Assembly: GCA_033064195.1 (NCBI GenBank)
Contig: JARBJD010000044.1
Span: 186,001-250,000, forward strand
Source of the DNA: Blattamonas nauphoetae
Taxonomy: Eukaryota > Preaxostyla > Oxymonadida
Length of the DNA: 64,000 nucleotides
Direction: 5' to 3'
How positions within the stretch are numbered: the stretch's first letter is position 1; the number at the start of each line of letters is the position of its first letter. The position numbers were made by a program, and so were the translations under genes. The notes beneath the pieces were generated by a model that worked only from the letters and a program-made list of their open reading frames with translations, had not been told where the DNA came from and did no database searches. This document shows, in pieces, positions 21,330 to 33,929 of this stretch.

Positions 21330-24158
21330 ATGTTAACAGGACAGAAAATCATGGAAGACGGTCCATTTACAAATGATATGGATTGGTTCAATCATACTTC
21401 CTACTTTTCTTTTACCTACATTTTCCCTGTCATTCATGTCGTCATTGCATGGTTTGATCATCTCATCATGATTGCTGGACCAAATCTCACCGAACAACAA
21501 CTTTTTTCTCAACAGGGCAAAGAAAAAGATGAAATAAGTCCCGAATCTAATCCACTTGTTGAAGGAAATCAACTCACAATCGAAGATCATCGTCTATTCC
21601 TTGAATTAACCACTCAACTACACTCATCAGTCATCTTTCGGAAGGAGAAATTGTCTGGGGATGATATTTCCATTTATTCCATTTTGGCAGAGAGATTTCA
21701 GACGAACCAGCAGACATTTTTTGAAACACAAAGATCTCACTTTCTCAAACAGAGTTTCCAAGAACTTACATCATTTTATCCATCAACTTATAGGGAAGCA
21801 GTTGAACCCGTAGATAAGACTTCACTTTCTCGAATACTTAAGTATCCACGATTTTACACTCCAATTGCTACAATCAATGTTCAAGACCTATTCATTCACG
21901 TAAAATCGATTCTTCCGGGATTTAAACATCATTCAACTCCTAACCATCTCCTTTCTTTTCATCGTTTGCAACGGCATTATGGACAAGTATCGTCATATCA
22001 ATCCCCTATGGTGTGTCCAACGATCCTTCAAATTCAACCAGCAATCGGATCTCACTCAAATCCAACTTCAGCAACCACTCCCAAAGGATCAGAAACCACA
22101 TCCAAACCCTTCATTTCACACAAACTTCCACCGCTATCGTCTGATCCACTCCTCCCATCAGTTCTTACTCCATGTGGCTGTTCTCAATGCCAAAAACGAC
22201 AGGAACAAACACCCCCTTCCCTCCCAACTGTTTCAGCGACAGCCTCTGTCCTTTCGGAGTTTGGAAAATTGGCAGCATCAATGAGGATGAAATGGCTTCA
22301 AAGCGCACACTCTCAAAATCGGCGTTTTCTTCACTTTCCCGACTGCTCAGTTGACGACGAGTGGATTGATGACGCTTTTGAAGTGCCGTTCATCATTACG
22401 ACCCACAAACCCACACCTCCCTACGAGATGGTCGATCATTCTGAACCATCCAGTTCAACATCGGCTTCAATCCCACAACTCCCATTTCATTCTCCCTCGC
22501 CTTCACATCGAACACATGAATCCCGCGGGGAACAAACAGTCAACTTTGTCGTCTTCGATAATCCGCTCATCCCACTCTCTGTTTCAGTCGCATCGAAGTT
22601 GTATCGAGCAATGAAGCGGTCGCTTCACTCGACTCTCTTCTCGGAGACCTCACCTTTGCCGAAGTCGGCGACCCAACAACCACCAGTCTATCCGACACGG
22701 CGAACGACATCACTTCGCACGTCATTCACATCTTTCTCGGACTCCTCTCTTCGCCAGAAGGAGTTTCCACCGAAGCCCAAATCGTTCAATTTCTTGCCAA
22801 CACTTCCTACGCTCGGAATCGAACCACAAAAACGTCTTTCAGATCTCCCCCTCCCCGAAGACTTCCACAAGGCCATCAAAACTCCTCACGATTCAGATTT
22901 AGAAGAAGGAGAGGTCGAATCCGAGGAGATTCTCCATTCTCCAGTAAAGTCACCACCACTCTCAACCCTCGCTGTAAACGGAATCGTGTCCAGAACCAAA
23001 TTCGATCTCGATTTCACTCCTTCTCGACAAATCGGAGCAAATTCGGACACTCTTTTCTCCGACGCTTATTTTGATCAACACAATGTGAGATTTTGTTCTT
23101 TGTTCAGCCTTCATCACCACATCCTCACAAGATCAAGGATTCACTGTGTGATGGAGACTGAACCTCAAGCGTCCACTCACAAAAGGCCACAGACTCGAAT
23201 ACAACCTGTCAACATTTATCCGTTTGTGACATTTCGTCGTCTCCACGGAAACACCCCCAAACCCGAGCAAACGGGAACAAATGGAGATGTCGGCCACCTG
23301 TGGAAACAACATGTTACAACAGCACAACAACAGGAGGAACTCCTTCCACCTCCATTTGTCGCAAAATTATGGATGCATTCATTGGTAAACGGGCATTTCG
23401 CCGCCGTCCCTCCCCGCCCAATCCCAGGAAACGGAGTTGTTGGGGATGGAGAAATCGGTGTCGCCCATATTGAACCGCATTCTTCGGTCATCGAGTCTTT
23501 CTCCACCTCACCTCCGAAAAATCTTCTTTCTTCGTCGGCGTTCAATGAGGACGAAGCTTCTCTCTTCATCGATGGACTTTTGAATGCTCTGACGCATCTC
23601 GATGCAGGTGAGTATCTGTTAACGCGAAGGAAAGGAGAGTCGAGGTTGTTCGTCCTCAAGGCCCAACCAAAACAACGTGCGAGTTCACCAACACACGACC
23701 CACGCGTCCCTCCTCCAACGACCGTTGGGTGTGAGTGGGTGTATGGAATTGATCCAGACAGTTTTTGTGTGACTCCACTCGAATCATTTCCACCCTGGAT
23801 GATTTACGATCTCCACCGGTCATCGATGCAAAGGGGGTCCATCGACCTTCACAGGAAACACCTGGTCCATCCAAAGTGGAATCCTCCACCGACTGCACCG
23901 GCAAACCAGATTCCGTATACATTGCCTGTTCAGCATTCATTTGGGATCGATGATTGCATCGGACGCTTCTCGTTCTGTTATCAGTTCGCCAAGTTTGGTG
24001 GCTGTGAACGGGGTAGTTCTTGTCACTTCCCTCATCTTTCAAATGAAGAAGTTATTCGACTTGCCACCAGTGGAAAGGTTCCTCCCAAAACAACATCACA
24101 GCCCAACTCAGAACAACGAAAAGCTCACAAAACGAGAAATATTCGCCATCCACGTTGA
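21330..24158 (+). CDS. CCCH zinc-finger protein, otherwise unknown
   Basis: Open from ATG 21330 for 942 codons. Upstream the frame stays open into the NBS1 gene, so this ATG is a choice, not a proof. Most of the protein is Ser/Pro/Thr-rich with few conserved features. A hydrophobic stretch (YIFPVIHVVIAWF) lies near residue 30 and a CxCxxC cluster (PCGCSQCQ) near residue 285. The clear domain is C-terminal: CYQFAKFGGCERGSSCHFPH fits C-x8-C-x5-C-x3-H, a CCCH finger that usually binds RNA. The tail is basic (RKAHKTRNIRHPR). Base composition and codon use resemble the neighbours. Function probably in RNA metabolism, inferred only from the finger. Confidence 0.75.
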   Translation: MLTGQKIMEDGPFTNDMDWFNHTSYFSFTYIFPVIHVVIAWFDHLIMIAGPNLTEQQLFSQQGKEKDEISPESNPLVEGNQLTIEDHRLFLELTTQLHSSVIFRKEKLSGDDISIYSILAERFQTNQQTFFETQRSHFLKQSFQELTSFYPSTYREAVEPVDKTSLSRILKYPRFYTPIATINVQDLFIHVKSILPGFKHHSTPNHLLSFHRLQRHYGQVSSYQSPMVCPTILQIQPAIGSHSNPTSATTPKGSETTSKPFISHKLPPLSSDPLLPSVLTPCGCSQCQKRQEQTPPSLPTVSATASVLSEFGKLAASMRMKWLQSAHSQNRRFLHFPDCSVDDEWIDDAFEVPFIITTHKPTPPYEMVDHSEPSSSTSASIPQLPFHSPSPSHRTHESRGEQTVNFVVFDNPLIPLSVSVASKLYRAMKRSLHSTLFSETSPLPKSATQQPPVYPTRRTTSLRTSFTSFSDSSLRQKEFPPKPKSFNFLPTLPTLGIEPQKRLSDLPLPEDFHKAIKTPHDSDLEEGEVESEEILHSPVKSPPLSTLAVNGIVSRTKFDLDFTPSRQIGANSDTLFSDAYFDQHNVRFCSLFSLHHHILTRSRIHCVMETEPQASTHKRPQTRIQPVNIYPFVTFRRLHGNTPKPEQTGTNGDVGHLWKQHVTTAQQQEELLPPPFVAKLWMHSLVNGHFAAVPPRPIPGNGVVGDGEIGVAHIEPHSSVIESFSTSPPKNLLSSSAFNEDEASLFIDGLLNALTHLDAGEYLLTRRKGESRLFVLKAQPKQRASSPTHDPRVPPPTTVGCEWVYGIDPDSFCVTPLESFPPWMIYDLHRSSMQRGSIDLHRKHLVHPKWNPPPTAPANQIPYTLPVQHSFGIDDCIGRFSFCYQFAKFGGCERGSSCHFPHLSNEEVIRLATSGKVPPKTTSQPNSEQRKAHKTRNIRHPR

Positions 24159-24401
24159 CAAAGGGTCTTCACTGACATTATCTTTTATTCTTCACGAAGC
24201 CCAAATTGATCACATCCATTGAAGCAGATAATTCAGACGTCTAGAACTCAATACATACGAAATGAACCGAGAAACCCGGCGCCAAGTTTACAAACTACAC
24301 CCTGCACTTCTCCTTCATTTAATCGTATTAAATCCTCACTTCTCTGATGAAACGTCCCCGTATTCTTAACTGAATGATATCTTAAGTGAGACAAGTATCC
24401 A

Positions 24402-26311
24402 TTACTCCTTGAGCAGCTCGTCAAGTTGCTGGACATATCCTTTGAAAGAGGTCATGGCATCGATGAATGGTTGTGGTGTTCGGATGTCCACTCCTGCGTC
24501 AGCAATGATATCAAGTGGGTCCTTCGAGCATCCTGCTTTAAGGAGAGTGAAGTATCTCTCAAGTGCACCCTCCTCCTTTCGCAGGACACGCTCTGCGAGG
24601 ACGTCACTGACACTCATCGACGTGGCGTACTTGTACACGTAGAAGTTGTAGAAGAAGTGAGGGATCCGCAGGTACTCGAATCCAATGCGAGTGTCTGCTG
24701 TGAGTGTGTGGGGACGAGGTGTGGTGGAAGCCAGTGCGGTGTCACCGTAGTACACGTCGTTGATGTCTTTGTATGCTTTGGAGAGTGAGTCCGGAGTGAT
24801 GGGCTCGTCGTTTTCGGCCATCGCGTGGATAACCTTTTCGAATTCAGCAAACTGTGTCTGTCGGATGATCGTTCCTTTGTAGTCGTCACAGCGGGAGTTG
24901 ACAAGATACAGCTCAAGTTGTTTGTTGCCTTCCGCTCTCGCCTTGTCGATGAGGTAGTGGAAGAGGAGGCACTCGTTGAAGGTGGAGGCAATCTCAGCAA
25001 CCATGATGCGATAGTCCGAGTAGCGGAAGGGCTGGGCTCGGTCGGAGTAGTACGTGTGCATCGAGTGGCCCAGTTCGTGTGCGAGGGTAAAGACAGCGTC
25101 GAGAGTTCCATCGAAATTGAGGCAGATGTACGGAATGTCACGATAGTTGGGGACTGAGCATGCGCCGGTTCTCTTCCCCTGATTCTCAAAGACATCCACC
25201 CAGCCGCTCTCAAACGAAAGGGCTTTCTTGGCAATGGAGCAGTACTCCTCACCAAGCGGATGAAGAGCTGCAATGACCCACTCCACAGCTTCTTCGTACG
25301 ACACCTTCAGCTCGTAGTTCTCGACGAGGGGGACGTACAGGTCGAACATGTCGAGATGGTCCAGCTTCATCGTACGCTGGCGGATGGCGAGGTATTGGTA
25401 GAAGGTGGGTAGACCGGCATGGATGGCTTCAATGAGAGAGTTGAAGACAGAGAGAGGGGCATTGTCATCGAAGAGGGACGCTTCGATACACGATGGAAAA
25501 TGTCGGGCTTTCGATGTAAAAACTTCATTTTTCACGTTTCCATACAAACAACTAGAGAGCGTGTTCTTCAGTTTGATATGAGTATCGTACATTGCTTCCC
25601 AAGCTGCTTTTCGAACAGATTGTTGTTTTGATTGGAGAAACCCTAAATAGTTGCCATCCGAGAGCGCAACAGTCGTTCCCTTCTCATCCTCAATCTTTGG
25701 ATACTTCATATCAGCATTAGTGAGAAGAGAGTATGTTTCGGCAGATGATTCAAGAGCAGATGATGCAGCTGCAAGGAGTGATTCTTCTTTTGTGGAGAGA
25801 GTATGAGGCTTATACCTTACAATTTCATCAAATGTACGAATCCATGGCTTCATATCTTCATGAGCTCTATACGAGTCAAGGGTTGCTTGAGGGAGAGCAA
25901 GTAATTCTGGATTGATCCAGGAGGTTTTTGATGAGATTTCTGCACATTTTGATGATATTAAGTTTGTCATTCCTATAGTATGACTGTCATCAAGATTTTC
26001 AATGTGTCTGATTTCTGCAAATGTCGACAATTTATGAATTTTGAGGAGAAGGTTATCGTTGAGTTGGAATGTCTGGATGACGGATGAAACGTTCTCGGAG
26101 AATTTACCTTTCAGGGCGCAAATTTCCTCAACACAACTATCAAGAGTTTTAAGTTCTTGACTCCATGCATCATCTGATGGAAAGATACTGGAAGGATGAG
26201 AACAGAATTACCAAAGGAGTTTGAGTCTGACCTATAAGTTTTCCATTTGTATTTAGGATCAATATCTTCTCGCTTTGGAATCTCATGAGGAGTACTAGAT
26301 GACCCAGACAT
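24402..26311 (-). CDS. pepF: Oligoendopeptidase F, M3B zinc metallopeptidase
   Basis: Two exons, 26311-26232 and 26187-24402, with a 44-nt intron; 621 aa, the usual PepF length. The N-terminal helix bundle starts PKYKWKTYSIFPSDDAW. The catalytic site is TLAHELGHSMH (HExxH), with the downstream third-ligand Glu region MVAEIASTFNECLL. Further M3 landmarks include YICLNFDGTLDAVF and the C-terminal DVYYGDTALAS region. The enzyme cleaves short peptides, probably in the cytosol; no targeting peptide is evident. The family is mostly bacterial, so ancient transfer is plausible, but the gene has a native intron. Its start is 39 bp from the divergent STIMATE-like gene. Confidence 0.93.
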
Positions 26312-26350
26312 TTTTCAATTTGATCGATGACCATTTTTTTGTGAACGGAG

Positions 26351-27709
26351 ATGGAACGATCCTGTAGATTGGATGGATGGTTTTCCTGGATCATACAAAC
26401 ACTCATGGGAGTTGCTGCAGTTTCGAGTTTATTGCGTATCCATCATTCCTTTCCTGAACATATCTCTTGAAACACATTCTCAGTTAAATGGAGGAAAGAA
26501 GTTCCTAAACGACCGTTCAATGTCTTTTTTATGGATGGTTTTAAGCAAGGAACAGGTATTGCAACGATTTCTCCTCCGATATTCATTCTTCAAGGTGTCC
26601 TCCTCCAACATTTCGCCAACCTGTTCTTTTCAATCATTGCTGGGAATAAACAAGGTTCTGATCCATGCGCATGGTTTAATCCAAATCATTATCACGCGAA
26701 TTTCTCATTTTGATGCCCTTAGGTACCTTGGAACCCTCTTTATTGACTCACTTGTCGGAACCTTTGTGTGCTACCTCCTTACAAAACTTCATGGTTATAT
26801 CGTCCAACGATGTGAGCCTCGCCTTTCTCTGCTAAAGTTTGGGGAATACGGAAACCCTCCATCGTGTAAACCATTCACACTCCAACTTTTCGTCTGGTAC
26901 GTCTACATTCTCCTGGTATCATCTTCTTTTCATTCATTCTTCCTTCAAAGTCTCGGCTGGTTGTCTATCCTCTTCTCTTTCTCCTGGGGACTCCGCTGAC
27001 AGCTCTCTTCTCTTTTCTCCTCAAACCTCTGGCTAACTATCATAACCTGAAGATTTTTATTGTTGTATTCCTTGTCCCCTTCATTGTGAACGTGTCTATC
27101 TTCTGGGTTCAAGATTCATTTATTAAAATGAGCGACCGCCGTTCAAAAGCCGCTTCCAGACATACAAATCCCTCTCCTACCATGCCAGACGATGCAGACG
27201 ACTCTTCACTTCCGCCACTCCTTGACTCTTCTCAGCGTCTTTCTGGTTTGTCCTCCGAAATGCAGGAACAGAAAGACCGACACTCCGAATCGTCAGAAAA
27301 GCTTCTCTTCCCTCAACCATCAAACTCTTTGAAGAATATTGATGATGACATTTTTGATTTGTCAGTCTAATGCACAACTTCTCGACGATCTCTTTTTTCC
27401 AGACCAACAGCTCATTTTTTTGATTTCATTCGTAAGCAAATGATTCTGTTCTATTTCCATTTCAAAGATGAAGATTTCAATCATAAAGATCACGTTTTTT
27501 CTTCTCATTCATCACTCTGCGAACAAGTGGCCACTCATTCAATGTTGAATTCGAGTTGCGGGTCTGAAATAACTCATTTGTCCCTGATCAATTCATGTTT
27601 GGCTTCCATCCGCTCTTCAAAATTTAGAGTGCATGGTTTTCCCCCTCCGAGCTTTAAGTTGAACTTCTTCAAGTTTCTTTGTAATTCATGGGGCCGTTTA
27701 CCAGATTAA
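26351..27709 (+). CDS. STIMATE: STIMATE (TMEM110)-like ER membrane protein
   Basis: Exons 26351-26435, 26484-26555, 26595-26673, 26723-26915, 26951-27360 and, if the last intron is spliced, 27403-27709; 381 aa, or 282 aa ending at 27370 if that intron is kept. The match to human STIMATE is continuous: IIQTLMGVAAVSSLLLKWRK, RPFNVFFMDGFKQGTG, LLQHFANLFFS, SDPCAWYLGTLFIDSLVGT, LKFGEYGNPPSC and IVVFLVPFIVNVSIFWV. Four to five membrane segments. STIMATE sits in the ER near plasma-membrane contacts and supports STIM-Orai calcium entry. Introns 1-5 are 35-49 nt. The sixth (27361-27402, 42 nt) contains a stop in frame, so splicing decides the C-terminus. Confidence 0.88.
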
Positions 27710-28208
27710 TGTATGAATCATTCTCCTGAACCAAAACACACATTCCTCTCTTGTGATGACACACCTTATTCATCCCTGTCTGAAACAGATGATGAAAAAC
27801 ATTATTCCTCGTTCTGAACTTTCCTATTGCTTTTATTTCTATTTTTGATTCACCTTCATAGACTTCCTCAATTCTCTCTCATTACTCCGTTCTCATTCAG
27901 TCCATCTTCATCAACCGCATGCCCGGCGCTTACCCTTTGTATGCAATTGAGAGAGTTATTTATCTTTTGTGATGAAACTTTTTTACTGGAATTACCGTCT
28001 GATATTCTGTGATTAAGATTTAACTATCAAACTCTGACATCATTTTTTGCCTCAATTTCTCGTTTCTTTGCTTTTCAATTCATTAACTGTTCTTTTTCAT
28101 CTTCAGAGAACCCTCATTGTTCACACCTATCAACACACTTCGTTCTCTCATATCAAAATGAATTTCAATCAATTTGTTTTTCAAAGGACTAAAGAATTAA
28201 AATTGTTT
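27710..28208. other. Intergenic region, no gene recognised
   Basis: About 500 bp of A/T- and pyrimidine-rich sequence between convergent genes. A short in-frame ATG run at 27714-27818 looks coding-like (PEPKHTFLSCDDTPYSSL) but cannot be joined to the STIMATE-like gene without a stop. Confidence 0.45.
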
Positions 28209-31200
28209 TTATTCTTTCCTGAGTTCATATCGTGTTTTTGGTGGATTCACTTTTCTGCGTTTTTGTTTTGGTTCATTGAGAAGTGTTCTGGACGGCTTCT
28301 GAGGTGAGATCGGTTGAGGTCTTACTTGAGAAGGATCTATGCAGATATATTCACCAGTGAACGGTGAAATTATCCTCCGTTTGCATGTCTGTGAATCATG
28401 GTTGATAATGTTCGATGACGAATCGCTCACGACGGGAAGAGGAATGAAGTACGTGTTGTCCGGACATGGAAACGACGGAGATTGCTTCAGGCACTCATTT
28501 GGGTCAAATATATTGATGGAGAGAGTCACAGGTGACTGATTTGTGTCAGGAGAGATGAAGATTGGTCCAACCAGCAGTAAATGATTCTGTGGAAAAGAGT
28601 GTGAAAAGAGGGAATGGCAATCAAGGACTTGGGTTGTTGTTGTGGAAGGTGATGTGTGGAGCGGAGTGGGGTTGGTGGCCATGGTGTAGTTGAGGATGAT
28701 GCTCTCTGTCGCGATTGAGGTGCAGTTGAGGTAGTAGATCCCTTCCGACAGCTCGTCAAAGACAAAAGGCTCGTCGAATCGTGAGATGTTGATTGTGGAA
28801 AGAGACTTCATGTTCCCATCGAGAAGAGTGAGCGACAAGATCGAGGTTGATTGGGCTTCGTCTCTTGGTGAGAAGAGGGGGGAATTGTTCTCGGTATCTG
28901 AGAGGGTGCTGAGAAGTGGACTCCTGCCAAAAGATGCATACTCAAAGCCATATGATCCCACGAGTGGATGCGATTGTGGTTGCCCGACAGAATGCTGTTT
29001 TGAGAAGAGAATGTTGTGATGTGAGGTTGACGAGAGGATCGTTATGTTCGGCGTTTGATGTGTTCCTTTCACATAACGATGAGAGAGGTTGGGGGCATGT
29101 ACAGTCGTCTGTGGGTTGACATCTTTGATAGCTCGAATGACAGTTGGCGGGGGAGTGGAGAGAGAATTCAAAGATGGTGTGACAGCAGGCTGGCAGAAAT
29201 CTTCGTCGCCGCATTCCAAACACTGCAGAAGAATTGATCCTGTGATGGTTCCGGTTGGTTTTGAGACAGGAACACGGAGGAAGGCCGTGATGTCATCACA
29301 GAGACTCACTTCAAAAACCCTGAAAATGGATGACGAGGAATTGACATTCGCGGACAGAGGGGAGTGGAGATGCGAGTATGTTTGTGAGTCGAGTTGGGAC
29401 TGGGGCATCTTCATCTGGCTAAGCGACGCCGACCCATACGGATTGTTGACTTGGGGGGCATCGGCAACCGGAATGGGGCCGATGATGACGGAGTAGTCGC
29501 ATTTCTCATTTGTTGGAGACAAGTTGTCTGCGAATGAAAAACGGCCACTTCCATTTGTGGTGTCGGAATCAACGAGAGCAGAGTCTTGAAAAAGGTGGAC
29601 AGTGACGTTCGGGATGGGGAAGTGTGGGACAAGAAGCGACTGCTCAGTCGACGGATACCGTGACCGCTTCTCAAAGAGAGTTTCAAAATAAAGAAGACCG
29701 TCGATTCGGTGCGTGCAGGCACTGAGACAGTCAAACTGGAAGTTCACTTCAGCCTTATCCGGAGTTGTTGTGGACTGTGTTTGGAGTCTGAGGACGACTG
29801 TTTTGGTTTGGATCGACCGTGGGACACATTCACTGGTTTGGGTGAGGAGAGAAAGACGAACTGTCTCGACAGCTCCGAACTCGCCCTTTGGATCAAGGAC
29901 GACGGGAAGGACAAATCGCCCATTTTCGTCAGTCGTTGTCCCTCCAATGATCGTGTTCGGTATTTTCTCGTTTTTGTCTGTTTTGACGAGAACCTCGGCA
30001 CCAACAGCTGGACGCTCACAGATTCCAGTCCCACAGCATCCAAAGCAAACTGTTCCATAAACAAACGGCTCGACAAGATTGGTTGGGGGAAAGAGTTTCT
30101 TCTCCATTTCTCTCATTTCCATCTGTTCCTTTTCTTCCTTCAACTTCTTCTTCATTTCCCTGTCTGCACGAGCTGCAGAGATCTGTTCACACTGATCTGG
30201 GTCGTTCACAGCAAGGTCAAGCACAAGATGGTCGTTCCCTTCATTCATGGTGATCGACGAGACGAAGATAAAATGCTTTTGGGAGGTGAACGGCCCGATG
30301 AAGAGGGAGTAGGTTCCCGGATGGATGGAGTCAAACACGGCGACACCAGTCTTGTTGGTCGGAGCACTGTATCGGAGAATCGTGTCTTTGTTCGGCTTTT
30401 CGGATTCTTCAAAGGCAGGAAGAGTCTGGTTGTGGCCAGTTCGCAGTTCAACCGTCTTCAAAGAGAAGTACGGGGCATCAACTTCACATTCCCCATCCCC
30501 TGAGCAGTCGAGGCAGACAACAACTTCGAGGGTGATCATGGACGATCGGGAGATGATCGATTGTTTCTCATTTACAGGGCACAGCTGTTGGCAGTTCAAT
30601 GGAAGCAAAAGCGAAGAGACTGAGGTTGGGATCGGATGAATGGATATCGATTGAGAGGATGTGGAATGAAGGGCTGACACATTTGATTGTGGTTTGTTGG
30701 AACGACTTTGATGTGAGGGAATCCGCTCATTTGAGCGGTCCTGCAGTTCAGCTGAAGAGAGTCCTGAATTCGATTCAACGAGAGGCGATTTGCACGAGGA
30801 ATCGAGTGAAATATTGACGGGCCGACTTGGAGAAACAATGGCTACAAAAGATCCGTCTGAATTTGACACAATTTCTTTCTTTTGTGGAACTCTGCTTCCA
30901 TCTTCGATAAACACAGATCCGAACGATGACTTCGGAATGAGATCGGACGATAGTTGGACAGGCCCATCTTCTGTTTGACATTCCACAAACCGCTTTCCGA
31001 CAACAACTGATGAACACAACTCGTTCCCATCTTCATCCAACCGATTTAAAATTTGGATTGTGACGAGGACTGTTTTTTCTGGTTCGATTAGAAACGACCC
31101 CACTTCACGAACATAGAGGCCATTTGCGAGAATTGTTCGAAATTCATACGTGTACGATCCGGCACTGATCGATTCAACGAAGAACTTGCCATTGACGACA

Positions 31201-33750
31201 TCCACAGTGACATTGGAGGCGAACGCAAAGTAGCTGTCGAGTGGAAAGAGATCGCGACTTGGAGACGAAACGTGTGCCATGGACAATGCTTTTTGATGGA
31301 GAAGAGTGGCGTCTATGATTGTCACTGTTCCTTCAAGGCCAACAGAGATGGGAAAGTGCCCTGGACATTCCAAGTGCACTGTTCCACGAACTGATCCCAC
31401 CGTTTTGGGGGGACAGTTCATGACAAGTTGAACTGACTGGAAAGAATGCGGAGTGATGGTCTGTGTCACGGAACACGGGTGCTTGTTCCAGCTGAGATTG
31501 TTCCAAACAATCGAATCAGGTGAGAGTGTTATTCGAGCAGTAACATTTGTGGGCGGAAAGTAAGACGGCTCAGTTGAGAAGAAGCCATCTGCATCGGAAG
31601 AGAAAGAGAGGATGAGGCCGTCGGGTGTGAGGAGTTCAAGCCGAGTGTGTGAGAGTGGAACAGGAGGTGCCTGGACAGAAGGTGACTGGAGGAATGTGGA
31701 GTTGAGGAGGAGTTTCCCTGAGATTGGAGAGCTCTGCAGAGTTGAAGATGAAGGATTGGCTGGTTTGCGGTCTTGAATCGGGATTGTTTTGAAGAGTGGG
31801 AGGCCTGTCGCTTCGAAAGAGAATGAATAGGTGGACTGGTCCAGGTCAATCTGCGATGGGAAGAAAACCGAAATCTGTCCAGACGAGAGAAGCGGAGTGA
31901 TGGCGACACCATTGGCGTCTGTTTCGACAGAGAAAAAAGTGGGGGTCGAACGAGGCTGAGAAAGCGAGTGATGGGAGATCCAGAAAACGGTGTGTCTGAT
32001 TGGTGTGAAAGGAAGAGAACATTGAGCTGTGTCGAGGAGAGAGGTGCAGAATTGGAGATGGATAAGAGATGAAGACGATTGATCTGGGTCTGATGACAAT
32101 GGAGAGAGGAGTGGGCTGTTGTGTTCTGAGAATTCCTCCTGCTTGGGCAGAAGATTGACGTGGATATGCTTCTTTTGAGACGGAAAGAGATTCACGATAG
32201 AATTGTTGTGTTCGAGAGTGGCAGGGCTGTGAGAGGTGCTGTTTAAGGTGAGCAAGTATTGTCCAGGGACAGCACCTTCGACAGTGACTTTTCCGGTTGA
32301 ATTGATTTGGAGCGATATTTCTGCTGGCAATGTGATGCCTTTCAAAAGAAGAACTTGAGGAAATGTGTTGTGATCTGGTTGGATCGAGTTATTTGGAGAA
32401 TGAACGTGGATGGAGAGCGAAGATAGCAGCGACCCATCAAGAGCTTCGGCATCAATTTGGAGAAGAGGGCGTTTCAAAAGAACATGTTGATGTTCGGAAA
32501 CATTGAGCCAAATCTTGACATTTGGAGTTTCGTTCTGTTCACCATCCAGAAACGAAAGGAAGAAAAGGTCCTGATGCGATGAATCCGCAGAGAAAGTGGC
32601 GAACGTCGAAAAGGGTGGGAACACAACAAGTCCATCCATAATTGAAGCAGAGACAGACTGATTCGAGGCATTGTGCGTGAGACGCACACTCCCAGATTCA
32701 GTGTGGAGAGAATGAAAGCAATACGAATCACCTGCGAAGAGTCACACGAAAGAAAAGAAACCAGTGTCAAATCCAGAGAAGACAGAGAGAATCAGAGAAG
32801 GAGGCCCAAGGTGCGACGAATTGAGACAGAGGGTTGCTGGGAGGACAGCATCAACGATGACGAGTTCGGGAAGGCTAGATTCCAGCTCAAACTCATAGAC
32901 AGCATTGTGGTGGACTAAAAAGTGTGAAGAGGGTTCTGGCAGACCATCATCAAAGCGAATGGAGAGAGGGAGTGGGTGCTCGAGATCGAGCTGTGTGTGG
33001 GGCGAGACCGTGACATCTACAACCTTGTAGTCAATGCCATTCATTGATGCGAGACAAATCAGATCAGAAAACGTTGGGTGGATTTCGGGATGTGTAGTTC
33101 TGAGAAAAATGTCAACATGTGTCTTCAAAATGATGATAGAAAATGGGGAGAGATACATAGGAACAGGGGTGCCTGAAAAAAGTGGCAAAAGTCACTAATT
33201 GAGAATTTTGATGACCATCAAAGAAAATATGCTAAGAATATATGTGAAGATAGAGAGCTAAACGATGTTCAATTCTTCGTCTGAGGTCGCTGAGACAAAT
33301 GAAAATGGGCACAAGACAAACCATTTATCGATGGCAAAAAAGAGATGGTTACAACATCGGATGTGATCGTTGATGAATTGATTGCTACGGTCGTTTGAGA
33401 TATGAAGGGGAGACCCTGATCTACGTAGAAAAGTGCGTTGAAAAAAAAAGTGAAAAAAACAATGAAATTTGTTAGATGTTGTAGTTTGAAGGTAAATTTG
33501 CTCCTGAACAAGATATATTAGAGTCTCTGTGGGCAATTACGACTGAAAAGGAAAGACCATGGGGCAGTCCGAAGTGAATGTGAGAGATATTGTATTTTTG
33601 GAGATACTGTGTTTCGATGGACATAGAATACATTGGTGTATCAGTTTTGGAAATTGAACAAGGGAAAGATTCATAAAGGAGCTCTGAGGATGTTGCCTTC
33701 TTTGTCACAACAAAGCATTCACCGAAGGCTAAAATGAGGAACACCCACAT
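28209..33750 (-). CDS. Very large secreted protein with repeated beta-sandwich/Cys modules
   Basis: Four exons: 33750-33510, 33420-33322, 33172-32762, 32731-28209; 1757 aa. It starts with a signal peptide (MWVFLILAFGECFVV) and has many N-x-S/T sites and no transmembrane segment. The body is a series of beta-rich units like carboxypeptidase-regulatory or Cna-B folds (for example GTTTDENGRFVLPVVLDPKG, NGSGRFSFADNL, GVAVFDSIHPGTYSLFIGPF). Three units open with a Cys cluster: CLDCSGDGECEV, CFGCCGTGICERP and CLECGDEDFCQPA. Each of two further units ends in DPxxC (DPDQCEQ, DPNECLKQ). The end is basic and Pro-rich. It is probably secreted or a surface-coat protein. The first exon junction is the least certain. 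No known family named. Confidence 0.75.
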
Positions 33751-33929
33751 GAACAATGTGATGTAAGCCTCTTATTGATGACAGTTGGACCCAAATTTGT
33801 GGTGGATGAATCGTAGTAGATAAGGTCATGTCGCGAAGTTTTTATCATGGGAATGAATAGTTGTGAATTGACAAGAAAGAACAAATTTGAGAAAAAAAGA
33901 AGATGGAACAACGCAAAACTGCTGGAATG

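Noticed and set aside
23085-23169. Possible 23-nt and 22-nt introns in the CCCH gene (23085-23107 and 23148-23169)
   Set aside because: Both have GT..AG ends and together keep the frame, but they are shorter than any other intron here and the unspliced frame is open.
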